Source of the DNA: Opisthorchis felineus
Lineage: Eukaryota > Platyhelminthes > Trematoda > Opisthorchiida > Opisthorchiidae
DNA: 64,000 nt
Assembly: GCA_004794785.1 (NCBI GenBank)
Contig: SJOL01001191.1
Coordinates: forward strand, 370,280-434,279
Direction: 5' to 3'
The notes under the pieces were generated by a model. It worked only from the letters and a program-made list of their open reading frames with translations, was not told the DNA's origin and searched no databases. Of this stretch, positions 22,560 to 36,126 are shown piece by piece. How positions within the stretch are numbered: the first letter of the stretch is position 1; the number at the start of each line of letters is the position of its first letter. A program made the position numbers and the translations under genes.

Positions 22560-24185
22560 GGATCTCAGCTCACTGTTAACGCTCAAGTCAATGTGTTTCC
22601 GAGTTAGTAGAAGTCCGCGCAGTAGAATGCAAGCTCTGTTCAAGTGTTCATGGGCGGAGGAGTGGTGGAGGGTAGGTTGGTTCAGAATGAAAGTCTTCTT
22701 CTCGCAGACGTACAGGTTGGACGGCACAGCAACAATCGCCAACTTCTCATATGGGCGCTTTCGCTGACCAAGTGTATGCGCGAACAATACACAACCGTTG
22801 GCAACCATGAGAATGTGCACCTTGCTGTGGTGGACCAGACTCCAGAAAGAGAGTCTAAAAATGGACAGGCGTCCACAAGCCAATAATCAAACTGCACGCC
22901 AGCATCGTCGTCCACGGAAGCCGCATCCTCGATGACTGTTAAGTAAAGAATGAAGACAGTGTGAACAAAAACGCACACTTGATTTACACTAGTGTGAGCT
23001 TCGAATTCATTTGAAGTCTATCCGTGTGTTCGCACCTTTGCTCTCATTTCGCCATGTGGGCCTCGAATGAGGTTAGTGAATTTTGATGGACAGCCGGTTT
23101 TTTGGAAAAGCTGCCGACAATATTTCTAGGTTTAGGGAGTCGAAAGCCTTTATAAAGTTTCTGGAGACAGCATGGAGCAGTCAGTGATGTTTTTCGGGAT
23201 TTTTCTGGAAGTTTTTGTTCAGGTTCGTCGTGTTATGAGCATTACAGGGATGCGTGCATTGATGATAGCTGTCAGGCGTATGAGTAGCACTCTTGTTAGA
23301 ATCTTGCTCGCGCGGTTCAGCAGCTGTCAGATAAAGTCTTGCTTCGTTTGCCTTTATAGAGTGTAACGATCAAAGCACCCTCGTTGAAACTTTCTGTTCC
23401 TGTTAGATCATGTTCGTCTTTGAAGAAGTCCATGCCCTAGAATCGTACTAGCATACCATTTCTGCTACAACCATGCCTTTTCCAGCCATCTTGTTACTAC
23501 TGCATGTTCGTATATCTTTGTCAGTCGGAGTAATTTCCAGGGATAGTTTCACCCCTCGTTAAGCCAGTCGACCCCATCGGTCGGTCTATCAGTCTGCAGA
23601 ACTATGCGCTAAGCCTAAATTCTTCACACCCGCATCAGCATCCTGGATCTGTTTGATACTCGTCCCATAGGAGGCTTTCAGGCAATCATAAAGTCTTTTG
23701 TGCTGCAGCAGTGCAACAAATTCCTCGATCCGCCAACTTGGCTTTCCGTAATATTCGTTCTTGAAGTGGATTCATTGGTGATTCAGGTCATTTCGGGCAT
23801 CCTTGAGCTGCTGTTCTTTGGCCTCACCGATTGAGTGCGCAAGAAATTTACGAAGCGCTTCGGTCCTTCTAGAAAGCAGCTGTTTCATATGCTGGGTGTT
23901 GCCATCAAACCATTCATGGCTAACCGGACACAGTTTCTCGACCTAACTAACTGATAACTTAATTGAGTAGATGACAGTGGCCGCTGGATGGGTGTGGCTA
24001 TGTAACCATGTCTTCGAGTGCAAGGAGAAATTTTGTGTCAGAGTTAGCAAGCGTGCGGATTGCTCAAAGTCGAAGGATCCGGTCGTGTTTTGGCGTTTAT
24101 AATCTGGATACCATGGCGTCTTTGTGAAGCATAGTTCTGGGGCGTATGCACTGATCACGGTCACTCTACAAAAGGAAGGCATCAC
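22560..24185 (-). pseudogene. Decayed non-LTR retrotransposon (endonuclease end, linker and reverse transcriptase)
   Basis: Read 3' to 5' along the window. TVISAYAPEL at 24150-24130 is an endonuclease strand motif. RLLTLTQNFSLHSKTWLH near 24060-24000 is the endonuclease C-terminal part, with the central GDFN region deleted. A linker follows (HEWFDGNTQHMKQLLSRR and EALRKFL blocks near 23935-23840, then a block ending KRLYDCLKASYG near 23690). The reverse transcriptase comes next: GALIVTLYKGKRSKT near 23380-23335, ILTRVLLIRLTAIINARIP near 23310-23250, FIKAFDSLN (palm motif A) near 23160-23130, and the stretch after motif B, CVFVHTVFILYLTVIEDAA, near 22980-22920, then a DDDAGVQFDY block. Stops and frameshifts throughout show it is dead. 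The wording differs from the LINE at 2.4-5 kb, so it is a different lineage (the KRKGN...RGISLL type common in flatworms). Confidence 0.8.
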
Positions 24186-24799
24186 TGAGGAATGGGGCTT
24201 TTAGCATGGAGAAGTGACCTGAAAGGAGGACGTACATAACCCACTTATAGATTACTCAACTTCCGCTACCTGCTGTTTACAAGGGTCAGACCCCCTGGAG
24301 TAGGAAGTAAGAAGTATGTGTATACATAGGTAAGAAGTCAACTGCAAAGCGTAAAGCCATCAGAGATGCTGAATTTGGGCCCAAGAAACTACTGTAAAAT
24401 GGGGGAAGTAACTTTCACCATTTGATTAAAAAACATCCTTTATTCTATCTTCGGTTTTCTGCGAAAACATTCCGGCCAAATGTCATTAACAGTGAAGTTC
24501 GCTACATCTATCATTCATTGGGAAGTTGTTGGCCAGTGAGATCGGCCAGATCACCTTAGCATATTTTGCTGCGGCTTGTAAGTTTTTGAAGGTGATCCAC
24601 GAACAAATCACCGGATTAATGTCAGCATGAGAACTATGAAAGGAACCATAGCTTGTACCGAGCTTTGTTTCGGTGAGCTGCACTGAACCCACATTAAACG
24701 AAGAGTTGTGCAACTTCAAAATAGACGCGCGCCTTTTTAAAGGTGCAGTGTTGGTTGTCGATTAGATGGCGAACATTCCACCACCCATCCTGGAGAAAA

Positions 24800-25084
24800 C
24801 GTCAGTGTCCCTTTTAGGCGAATACTCCCCTAACTGCTTGCCTTCGTATATTTTCTAAAAGAGCAATTGACATATTTTGCTGTGATCGGCCGGCTGAGGG
24901 ACAGTTTTGCCGTATTTCCAATGACCCGTTTACCACTTGTGCCGCGTTGTAGTCCACATACTTGGCATTTGCCTGGTTTGTCGGACGGCTTTCTACCTCT
25001 CCGATCAGTCCATTCAATGTTATGTCGCTTTTTGGCTTGTCTTCCTCCGATTTGATAAGTTCTCCCAGTACCCATTTCATGCAT
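24800..25084 (-). pseudogene. Possible retrotransposon gag zinc-knuckle remnant
   Basis: Two overlapping - strand frames (24814-25080 and 24830-25084) can be joined into a zinc-knuckle-like array: KPGKCQVCGLQRGTSGKR in one frame and IRQNCPSAGRSQQN in the other, resembling paired knuckles of LTR-retrotransposon gag proteins. Several of the expected Cys and His are replaced. No protease or polymerase follows it here, so this is a fragment at best. Confidence 0.35.
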
Positions 25085-28000
25085 TTGTATTGCTCTATAG
25101 TGACTGGTCCGTTCCCAATTTAAGTTGCGCTGCGGTTGATTTTCTTGAGCTTGATTGGCCGGCTGTACCCCTGTCTTCCTCTCTATAAAGGCTGATCTCT
25201 GTTTTGACTGTTCAAACAGATGCTCTTCTGTGTTTATTTCGTTGCTTTGGTTGGACGCACAGCGTAACGTAAACTGTGAACGGAGTAGTCAGAAGTAAAA
25301 TCCAATATACCAGAAAGAAGCAGCTCAGGAGACCAACCGAATTCATTGAACCCGAAACATAAGGCGGGATAAATCGTCAGCGAACCAATGGAAGTATGAT
25401 AGAGCTGTCTAGTAACCAACCAATCACAACAAAAAATATCAAATGCTTTTTTGGAAACTATAATCGCGAGCAGCTAAGACGCTTGTGTTCACCCTGAATG
25501 GCACTGACGATTTTCCAACGATAGGTAATGAAATATCCGGAAATAAATTACTAAGCTCAAAGGACACATCTGAAGCCACTCGATTTACAACAGATTACTG
25601 CACCCGAGATACCAGTATTTCGATAAACTGTCAGAACAACGTTTCACGTCCCGTGTTCGTTAACCGCCAGACATATACCCAAAAGTTCTGGAGAAGCTTT
25701 GGGCGCCGTAAGCAAACGTTTTTTTTATAGAAATGTGGCACTTCCATGTGCCTTTGTGGAACATCATGTCTGACTTAAACTAGCACCATTTCAAAAAAAT
25801 TTGTTCAACTCGTTTCTTGGCGCACAGGTCAATTTCCGCCATACCTATCCGTAGCAGTCGCCTAGCTGCACGCAGGGTCCCCTAATGTTGTTCATGTGTG
25901 CAATATTTAAGTTATTTTTGCAATGCCCTGAGCAGTTTTCCTGAAAGGAACTAAAACCCCATAAATTAACTGTGAATTTTCTTCCGTTTCCACAACAAAT
26001 TTGGGCTTATTGTTCTGTTGATGTCATAGGAGCCTTGGTGATAAATCCTTCACTAGATATTTGGCGCTTGTTTCTTACATTTCTAAGGACCACATGCATT
26101 TCTTGCATGGCTAGCTTATTCATTGCGGTTTGCGATGCACCAAAACACGAATGTTCTCGTGTCGCATTTTGAAGGTCTCTAACTCAATTAGGTGATTCGT
26201 CTTTCCCGTAAGGACTTGGTGAAACACATCTCAAACCTATCTAAAGATAACGTCAAAGCGGGAAATTGCAGAGAGGGGAATTTCAGCGGCATCGAAATAT
26301 CAGGTGGAACAATTATAACCTACTTGCAATATTCCAGTAGCTCAACTAGTGAATTAATTTGAACAATCATTTTTAAATATTTTGTCCACACTGTCAACTC
26401 AACACCAGCATTTTGCGACGAGATAAGTTATCGCCAGAGGTTGAAAGTTTTAAGATAGCAGTGACCAAACATCGTGCCCTCTGCTAGCGAATTGGGCTTG
26501 GAAAATCCACCGCTCTCCATCATTCGACACCTGCGTTCGAATTGGGGTGGTGAGGTCGAAAGTGGAAAAATCGTTAAGTATGGATTTCCCACTTTCTTCC
26601 TTCAGGTATTTGGGTTATTTGTCTACTTTTCGTGGTGTGCTTAGCCCTTGATATTTATTGTTAGTCACTTTCGCACTGGGTGATCTCCGTGTAACATCAT
26701 GCAGGACCTGCAACCTCATCTTAGTTTGCTGAGACTGGAGTTTCGACGTTTTGGGCCTGATAAACCGATGGACTTTTTTTAGCTGTACCTATCCACCACA
26801 ACCCCGTATAAATCTACTTCTTGGGCATACCAACAGCGAAGTTGAGCTACCAACGCTCACGGTGGTCGCATTCGAAAAGTTGAACTATATATTAAACACC
26901 ATACCAAAACTTAGATTCCGGAGCACCAATCAGCTTGCTGCTGACCCCATGGATGTTCCCACGAGGGCAGCAAAATTCGCGTAAGCTGCTGGAGTGCCAG
27001 TCGCGCATTGGATCAGAAAGAGATGGTATCTCGAAAGTAATGTTTAGGTAGCAGTGTGTCGGAAAACATTTCTGGAACGCAACTTTTTGTCGTGTTGATT
27101 GAGCAGCCGCCAAAAGAAAGGTCGTTATGGGAAGGATATAATGTACGTACTGTATGCATGCTACATAGTTTACCTTATATAACAAATCCTACGCATTACA
27201 CACTATCTCTTATGGTATATATGTGTGCAGATTACAGTGATTTCATAGAAACTGGTTTGTTGCAAACTCTACATAGTCGATTAACCCCAAAGGATGGTTG
27301 TTAAATACCGGGCATAACTAAACTATCACGCTTAAGTGTACTGCTTAGCCACCGGCATTCATGGATAAACCATCAAGTGCATTCCACTCCAAATTTACCT
27401 CTAGTATCATAACATTACAACCCACAATAATCTCTGGAAATTAAGCATGTAGAATATTGACAATGTGTGACATTGTCTTGATCTCGAGATATCTAAGACA
27501 AGTTGAACTGTATGGAGATAACTATGCCAATATGGCGCACCACCCAAGCTACCTGACCTAGAGCTCGTTGTTGGATCGCTTTTCTTAGGACCAGCAGAAG
27601 CCCTCAGTTAAGCTTCTTTTTTATCCAAAAACACATCATAACCTAATCCAAAGAAAAGTACAACTCATCACCGTATTTCGGTTTCTCAGCTAACAGCGTT
27701 CGCAGTGGACCAGCTGCACCGGTTACCAGAAATTCCTCTCGGGCGTTTCCTAATTATTAGTGATTATACGCAAGAAACTGAACTGCACTCACCAACGTGA
27801 GTATGCAACTTCACAAAAACACGCCTGCTTGTTCTTCTGAGCAATCAAACATCCAAAGTTCTGTCTCTTCACTTCTACCGGTAATTTTAGCTCCATCCTC
27901 AAATCGGCCACCAAAAACTTTTGCCAACACCTTTCGGGTACGCTTTTGAACACCAGTCAACAGCTTTTATCCCAAACCATATATTTGTGCTTAGCCTCAT

Positions 28001-31000
28001 TCCGTTCTTCGTGACTCATAATAACCATAGAATTGATTGGATTTTGTTTCATTTTCGTGGGTTTTCAGTATGATGCCACATGAACTTGTTACATAATGTT
28101 GAAAACCTGGCGATATTACTGGTCCTATTGTCCACTGGTTGTGTTGGCTGCTGTTTCAAAGTACGACAACGTGAATTCCACTCATTAGATAGCAAGACTA
28201 TCAGTTGCCTGTGATATCAGTATTTGCCTCCTGCCTGTTTCTCACAGCTGTCAAGAGGATGTGATCAACGATGAGCTCCTTGAGTGAAATGACAGTCCAG
28301 GTGGCGATACAAACCAAATGGCGATGGAAGCCGTTTTCTGTGATATCTGCTTCAACACCGATAGACTTTGAGGGGACATTTTTTTCACCTTCCAAGCTTA
28401 AGTCATATGTACTACCTGGACACTATATTTGTCCTAATATAGGACGCCGCAAGGGCTTCTATTCCCTGCCATTCTTCCAGGGTAGAATGATTATCTTCTC
28501 AGAAAAGTTTACCCCATCTAGATGAAAGCCACTTTGTCACCACCTACTTACCGACTGTCCATTGTCTGTAGATAGATTTCGTCGATTATTCTGGTTGTAA
28601 ATGTTTTCACAAATTAGCACAAAAGTACTCTTCTCATACTGCAATCTCCACCTATCTAGTGGCTATCAATCTTAATCCCCTCTCATCTAAACATCGTCAC
28701 AGTTGGAATGTGGTCAGTACTTAAATACGTTTTAGACACGCTTCCAAATGGTCTCTGTGGAGAATTCTGTAAGGTTTTTCACTTGCGTCTCGTGATTCGC
28801 TCAGTGTGAGACTATTTTTCTTCAATGACCAGTTCTCTGTGAAGTACGTTGCATCAAACACAAGCTCAGGGAAGTTCACTTAACTCTGCTTTCTCCGTTC
28901 TACACAGTAATCACTTCCTCGAGGGACGCTACATCTGTGAATATCATTCATCTTCGATTTGTTAGATTCACTTTGCAAATTTCCTGTTGGATTCCACATG
29001 AATCTGTGACTAAAAGTGGTTCCATGAGTTCATTAGAAGAAAATGTTGGTTGTGAAAAACATCAAGCTTTGAGAATGCCTACCAGAAACTTCCAGAAGCG
29101 TTTCATAGGAGTGCCAACTTACAACTGATGTATCAATCAACAGATTACCTCAAGAGGTTTCGAGCGGTTCTATGAAATCGATATACAATTATCAATGGCA
29201 TGTAGCACGAGTGCAGGAAAATCGTCTTTCTCAGATAACCAAGACAACGCTTCCGACGCCCCGAAACATGATGGAAACTCTACATGCCATCACAACTTAC
29301 TGAGGCTGTCCGCCCTCTGCATCACAACTCGTTATAGCAGCTAAATTACCATCAGATCGAAACGGCCCACATTCAGTCGATGGTAACTAAGACCGTGCGT
29401 TTGCCGCATCCAAGGTAGCCAGGCTAGCCGGTCACGAGCCAAGCAGCTCGGCCTCATGCTATTTTGGTCTGTCTACACGATTTTTAGCATGTGCCGTAGC
29501 GACCGAGTGGAGTCTATGCGTCTTCTCATAAATGCCACCTGTTTACACCTTGGATGGGTCAGGAGTTTTCCCCTTTCCGTCTCATCCACGGTTCACATCG
29601 AGCGATACACCCATAAAAGAATGGAGCTGCTTTTAAAAATGCTTCTCCGGTAGTAAGCGTTGGAACGAAATGCTACATGAGGACAACCCCTTAGTTAGAT
29701 CTTTGGGAAAATCTTGACCCGAGATGCACTTCTGACAGCCGGCCAGATGAGAAGATATCGGTGGGACTGCTGGGTAAATCACCACTAAGACAGTGGAAGT
29801 CAACTAGACTGCTGAATTATCTGCATCCGGGAAATATGAAGTCTTGTCGTGGTTAAGCCCTTCACAACATTTTGGGCCGTCGTGGAAACTCGTGGTGCAG
29901 CATTTCGGTGCGTTTATAGAACACAAATGTGTCACTTTGTCCAGTTCAAGGGACTATGTTCACGGGTCCCTACACACTTCAGTCTTGTTCCTACGGATGT
30001 TTGGTCTACACATACTGTTCGTAACATTCGGCCAATCCAGCCCAGCAACACAACTAAATTGGTTGCATGCAGCCCAATGCCCTTTTGCAGGTGTTTGGAT
30101 GAGTGGTGATGGACAATACATATTTACTATGGTTGGTTGCTGATTTTTCAGAATTTTCTTTCACATCATTCTCGTGGAAACCGTACTCCCTCCGTCCTGG
30201 TTCAATTATTCTGAAGAGTGAACACCAAATGGAGTGAGTATTGAGTTAGATTTTCGCTCTGATTAAAGCTCATCAAGAGTGAATACTATACGTAGCTGCA
30301 CCGGGAAGTCTGATATGCAATGCGAGCATATTATTACCCCACCATCAGCGCACGCTGAAACGTATCTGGATTATCGCATCCTAGCAGAAGAACTTGTTCA
30401 CATTTACGCATTGTGATTTGCTTATGGCTTATTTCGATCATGTGAGTGATAATGGTGTTTCTGATTCACCTGCGCCATTACGGAGGCACCTAGCACTGAC
30501 CAAAACACCAGGTTGGTAACACGCAGGTACACAGTCTTTACTCACTTGAGCGATAGGGTCAACAGGGTTTCCTGGGTACAGTTGTATTAATCTGTATTAG
30601 GCCTCAGGTCTCTAGTCTATGCAAACAGACGAGTCTAGTCAAGACATCCTTGTCAGAACTAACGGATTCTTGGATGAAGCAACAGTAGGAAAATGAGCAC
30701 AATTTTGATACACCCATGTAGGCAGCCAGGAAAATAGAACCACGAGAAGTTTTTCTCACTTCGTACTGGTTTGCATTGTTTGTTGAACGTCCACCAAAAT
30801 CCATGTGCCTTTGAAATAAACAGACCTTAGGGGTGTGTCAATCCTTATTCTCCAAGGTGCTCATCGCGGCCCATCTACCCCGGTGATCGCGACGACGTAT
30901 AACGGCAGGGTGAAATGTCCTGCGAATAGAGGGATCGAAACTAAGGGACCCAAGCCAACCAGATTACTCGAATGACCGGCCAAATTGTGTCTCACCGGGT

Positions 31001-33378
31001 ACGATCGGGAGTGCAGCCTCATTTATGGTCTACTCTGGCGTTTCTGTAGCTCTGAGGGTGTCATGGCTACGTGTAGCTGTGCTGACGCCCCCGCCTTGGA
31101 CTCTACTGAGTGAAGTATGACTTTTCGTCTATTATCTGCGCGTTACAGAAGGCAGGCAACCGATGTTTTTTCGAATAACCTGTACGGAGGCAACACGTTG
31201 TCGGACCATGCTTTATATACGACAACTCGCACTGCAAATCCATAACAAAAACAAACCACGGTAGATTGACAGTTTGTACTTCTTCCCTCGTAAGTTATCG
31301 AATTCGGTACAAGCAACTTATTCTGATTTTGGATGCCCGTTGTCTTTCAGAACAGCTCGGGTTTGTACAGAATCCTTGGGACTATCGACAGTCATGTGGA
31401 AAGAGACGCCGAACCCCAAGGCACTGATGGATAACATATGCGACCGAGATTTGCGACACATTGGTTCCGCCTTATAAACGAATTCCCCAATTTTTAAAAG
31501 CAACCAAAAGTGGGAGAGTTCTCTTTGTGATTATCACTGTGCGGTATCTCGATGAATGCCATTCTTTTTGCCGGCTTCGCACACTCAGCTAACGTGAGGT
31601 TTTTCATGTAGGATTTCCATCCACCGGTTAGTCTTTTGCAAGCAAGTTTATCTTGCTAAATTCCACTTTCTGGGGCTTTCGATCCCGAAACTGTAGGGTT
31701 TTCATTAACCCGCGTTTGTAGGAGATCGGTTTAACGCTTTATAACCGAATCCTTCATGTTGGACTGGAGGCTCTAACGGGTTGGCTTGACTTGTAGTTAT
31801 CCAAACATCTTTCAAATTAAAACTCCGATTTCCTGGGTTTGGAAGGTTTATTGTGAATGGAATTCAGCTCGTTCGTTGAAACAATGAAATCGGTATGCTG
31901 GTAAAACCAACAACAGCATTACGTTGTTCAACTAGGCCTTACCAATATTATTCGAAACTTTTTCCTCAAAATTTTCCAGACAAATGTCAGCCAAGTTTCA
32001 CCGTGACCACAGCAGTACCCTTAACACATTTTTTAAATGACATTGAAGGACGTCGTACCCTCGCACTCGCTTGTTGCAATAAAGCTGTGGTGTTCCTTGT
32101 CGGCGAGTCTTTTTTTCGGCACTAGGCACTAGAGCGGGGACAGCAGTGTGGTACAACAGACCACTAGCAATCCTACTAAACGAATAATGCGAAGATAACT
32201 GATCTGCTTGTCGTGACAGGACGGATATCCTTCCCGTCCTTGTACCTTACATAAAAATGGTGCGTTTTGTGTAACAGTTTGCATCGTGGATAGTGTTTTG
32301 GTAACTTGATAGAAATATTGGTCGCATGTGTCGGCTACTCTCTAGATAGTCCGGAACAATTTCTGATTGACTATGAGATTCCGCTTCTGAGGACTTATCC
32401 CCAGAGAAACCACCATGTTTTCACAATGCAAACGATTGGCGGAGGCCGTCAGATCACCCCATTGACGCTGCTTCTCCCATTATCTGCTTCAACAGTTGTA
32501 AGCTAACAGACACGGTCGTTCGTATTTCTTCAACGAGGCAAGGGTATTACGCAAACAGCTCACTTTCGTAAGCTGTCTGTAGTTAGGGAAAAGTCGGAAA
32601 TCTTTGGACCGGTGGATTTGATTCTGTCACGTTATTAGTACAATCTAAATCAAATTTCCATTTCTTGCCCCCTACATCTTTTGGACACATGACCATAATT
32701 CCATGGTGGATTTTCCCGCAGTCCAAACCTTTTCTGATTTGCTCACTGTTTCATTCCACAATAAGCAAACGTTTTTTTGTTGTTGTGAGAGATATTTCAC
32801 ATGTAATAATTCATTACACATGGTTATTTTAGGATCCGATTGCGTTTTCCGCTGTTCACATGGTTTCCAACCGCTCCAAACTCTGCTAATCTGATGTTTC
32901 TTTGGTGCCGTAGCAACAAACATGACTGAATCACTTTTATCCGCATGCGACTAGGAGGTTCCACCTGTTTGTCACATGAGCACTTTTCACCGTGCTCAAG
33001 TGAATTCACAATGATAAACCATCGTCATTGTTACTACCAACAGTAGTATTAAAAAACAGCACACTGATAACTGATAATTATAAAGAAAAGCTTATGAGAA
33101 ATGGATTTTCAAGAAGCGAAATCAGTGTTTGGACAGGATGAGTAGAACTCACGCAATCTCCCCACATCTCACTCAACTGGTTGAGTATAAGTCAAGAATA
33201 AAATGATCATTCATCATGGGTTGATGCTCCACAGAACGGTTTCCACGTGTCCTTTGTTCCCATTCTGCCAATGCTTCTTGTTCTCCAGTTGGCTTTGTTT
33301 CATACCTCAAACACACAATGAGGTGTTATTCAATTCACTTACCATATCCCCAATATCGACTGGCTGTGCTATACTTAG
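25085..33378. other. Long stretch with no recognisable gene
   Basis: About 8.3 kb of ordinary-looking AT-rich sequence. All frames are short (up to 99 codons at 29844-30143), overlap each other on both strands, and lack domains. A GC-richer patch at 30840-31130 has no identified function. No tRNA, rRNA or array was seen. It may hold introns of a large gene or very old repeats, which cannot be told by eye. Confidence 0.45.
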
Positions 33379-33398
33379 TTTTGTTTTGTTTTGTTTTC
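33379..33398. repeat. TTTTG pentanucleotide microsatellite
   Basis: Four tandem units of TTTTG, the last one ending in TTTTC. Confidence 0.85.
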
Positions 33399-33889
33399 CG
33401 ACAAGGCCTAGAAAACGGAGTCATCTGTTTCTGAAAAATCGAATTTTCCCGATTAGGTCGCATTGCTGCTGCTAGAAACTTTCACCGTAGGATTTTAAAT
33501 CTTACGCGTATGTTTGGTACCCAAAAATAGTATATGGCGTGAACTATTGTAAATCTAGCAGTACGCAATACGAAACCAAGGTGGATTTAAACAAATTCCG
33601 GGACAGCAAAAACACCGGCAGGCGTACTACGTAGACATCAGTGCAATCAACCGCCTCAGTGTGAAAAATGCGTTTTTTATTCGCATCACAAGGACAACAA
33701 ACTGAGAGTAAGTTATGCAGTAGATTGGAGAAGTTGTTATTAGCAAAACTACTTAGAAATCCACAACCGATTCCTTCCTTCATGGGGTTCATCTGATAGG
33801 CCTAATAGCCAAATTGGATGTTGCGGTTTTCCATCAAGCTTACTTAGAATATCTTTTCAAGTGAAACATGAAACAGCCTATGTGCAACA

Positions 33890-33985
33890 CATTCATCTAA
33901 AGAGTATCATAAACGAGAGATTCAACTGGGATTCAGCTGAGTATCTCATCAACATCAAACTAATTTTCAAATGAGAGTTTATAGC
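33890..33985 (-). mobile_element. Hammerhead-ribozyme retroelement, copy E (5' part only)
   Basis: The - strand carries CTCATTTG, CTGAATCCCAGTTGAA, CTCTCGTTTATGATA, GATGAATGTGTTGC and GGCTGTTTCATG, matching the left arm and spacer of copy B. The part with the ribozyme is missing. Because it matches the spacer of copy B as well, it shows that the longer arm is an ancestral part of the unit. Confidence 0.65.
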
Positions 33986-35863
33986 GCATTGTTTTGCGGT
34001 GACAGTACAGTGTGGGAAAAATCCCGATATTTATTAATAGTCACTATAATCGACACATACTGTGTAAATACTACTAACTACATGTTTTCGATGCTTTTAT
34101 ATGGTTGCGTCTCCAAAAGATACTCCGTTAGAGCTTGATGAAATTTTGAACGTTTTAGTCGAGTCAGGAAGATTACCTGATAAGTCTGAAAAGTGGACAT
34201 TTTGACTGACATAAATCTTAGATAACGAACAGCAAGGTGCTTTTATTCTACGTATAGAGTAGCTGAGCGACTGAAGCCTCCCAAATGAGCGTATAGGCCG
34301 CTGAGTTATAAACATCGGGTGGGTGCTTTAGACACAAACGCTGGATTCCTATCAATCAATTATTCAATCAGTCAGTCAGCCAGTCAGTCACGTCCACCAA
34401 TGGAGCCAACAGAAAAACACCAGTAAAATCAAACCTGAATCACGGTCTGCATATTCTCTAATTGACGGCAGGTGAACAGCTGAGCAAAAATGCTCCGGCC
34501 ATTTGGCTGACCAGCTGCACACAAATGTAGGTGACTGGTAAATTCCTGATGGAATTTGGTCGGCCAATCCACCGCTCTAAAGAAGTCTTTCTAACATCCC
34601 GTCATCACAGACAATATGCAGTTTAGGCCTATGGTCCGTGGCGGGTGGTAAGGTCTGCTGTTCGCAAAAAAAAATACAAGCAGATCATACAACACTAGTG
34701 TCCATACGTGAGTAGTACAATCTACATGGAGACGGCATCTTGTTTACTATTCTAAGTGGCCTTTGCATTAAAGGACTTTTACAGTCGTGTTCCGTGCACA
34801 TTTGGATTCTGGTGCCACGGACCAATTGAATTCACCTCCCATAACCACCAATCGATCGTTTTGCCCCGGCCTACTGCGGAGTTACCCGTTGTTCAGCCCC
34901 GTAACACTCTTCGGTAAAAGTGCAGTTTATCATGCAATGCTTGTATCTGAGTGATGATAAATCAAAGTTTTTTACGGCTAAGCCACTTCCTGCTACAGCC
35001 AGAAGGTTAACCACAGAGCAGCTCGTATCTGGGAGAAAGTTGTCATCGATCGCTACGGGATTGGAATGATGCGTCTGTTCATTCAGGTCATGGATATGAC
35101 GTCACTCACAAATGCCCAAACGAGTGGGATTACGATGGATTGCCCAGACGTTGCCGGTCACCGGACCACAACACCTCATTGCACGCTACATTTGCACGAA
35201 CTGATTTTGGACTAAAGCATTTTCTCCTTAGGGCGAATCCCCAAGATGTTACGTGATAAAACATTCGCTTGAATACCTCTCTCTCGATAGCAGTCCTTGA
35301 GTACGGTTCCGGAAGTCGTTCAGCACCAGGGAAGTTGATATAAGCTACCCCGCAAGTGGGGATGATGCGCACGTGAACCCACACTGGTTGCTACAGATAA
35401 ATATACGCATGAATATTCCCGTGGTTTGGACAATACAGTGACGAAAATTAAAGTATTCGGGAAATCGTCGTCAGGGCAGCACGTAACTAATGCTTTAAAT
35501 AGGGGAAAACTAATGAAATAAACAGCTAAAATAGGCTACTAAATTAGAAAACGCGGAAAAACCGCTGAATGGTTGTCACCGCACCCCACGTCGCACATAA
35601 CTGGAGGCTGTGAGACAGTTTAGAGGACCGCTGAGCGATTGTGTCGAGTGATTTGTATCACATGACCAAGGCAAACAGTGCTCGTACGAATCGTTTTTGA
35701 CAACTCGGTACGGAAATTCGCAAACGTATTGCGGCTGCTTCGGCTGTAGACCACGCCACTGGATCGATACTGGCAGTTTACTGAGTAGTCGCCAGATGGC
35801 GTAAAACGACTTGTCGTTCGGATTGATCACGTGACCTGTGTCAAGTATGCGTGATCAATATTC
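33986..35863. other. No recognisable gene
   Basis: Short frames only. A CAGT-rich tetranucleotide patch lies at about 34365-34390. The - strand frames at 35130-35384 and 35576-35830 have no domain I know. Confidence 0.4.
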
Positions 35864-35884
35864 GTTTACTTGCGTCAGTTCATT

Positions 35885-36125
35885 CATGAAATGCAACTGT
35901 GACGTTTTCAAACGTGCGGTGCTGTGCACCAATCCTAGGGTGAATTGTCAGCCACGACAAATTCAGTCCTGTCGGAAAGCATTCAATAAAGTTGTGGCTT
36001 CAGTCTCATTGGTCGTTTGGAGCTCCTACGTGTGGTATTGTTTTGGGTGGGTGAATTGGGAATTTCGGGAACTAGAACGAACATTATCTCTGGTACCAGA
36101 TTGGGTTGGTGCCCCGTGACCATTT
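35885..36125 (+). repeat. 241-bp dispersed repeat, copy 2
   Basis: Inverted near-identical partner of 20866-21106, 14.8 kb away. It ends CCGTGACCATTT directly before the N at 36126 and the TCAC array. The match between the copies stops exactly where the array begins. The repeat thus looks like an element whose 3' tail is, or became, a tetranucleotide microsatellite. Confidence 0.85.
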
Positions 36126-36126
36126 N
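36126..36126. other. Single undetermined base at the array edge
   Basis: The only N noticed in the window. It sits exactly between the repeat and the first TCAC unit, so it may mark an assembly join or a gap-filling edge. Confidence 0.9.

Noticed and set aside
22644..22886. + strand 80-codon gene
   Set aside because: It is antisense to the reverse transcriptase remnant on the - strand, which explains its openness better.
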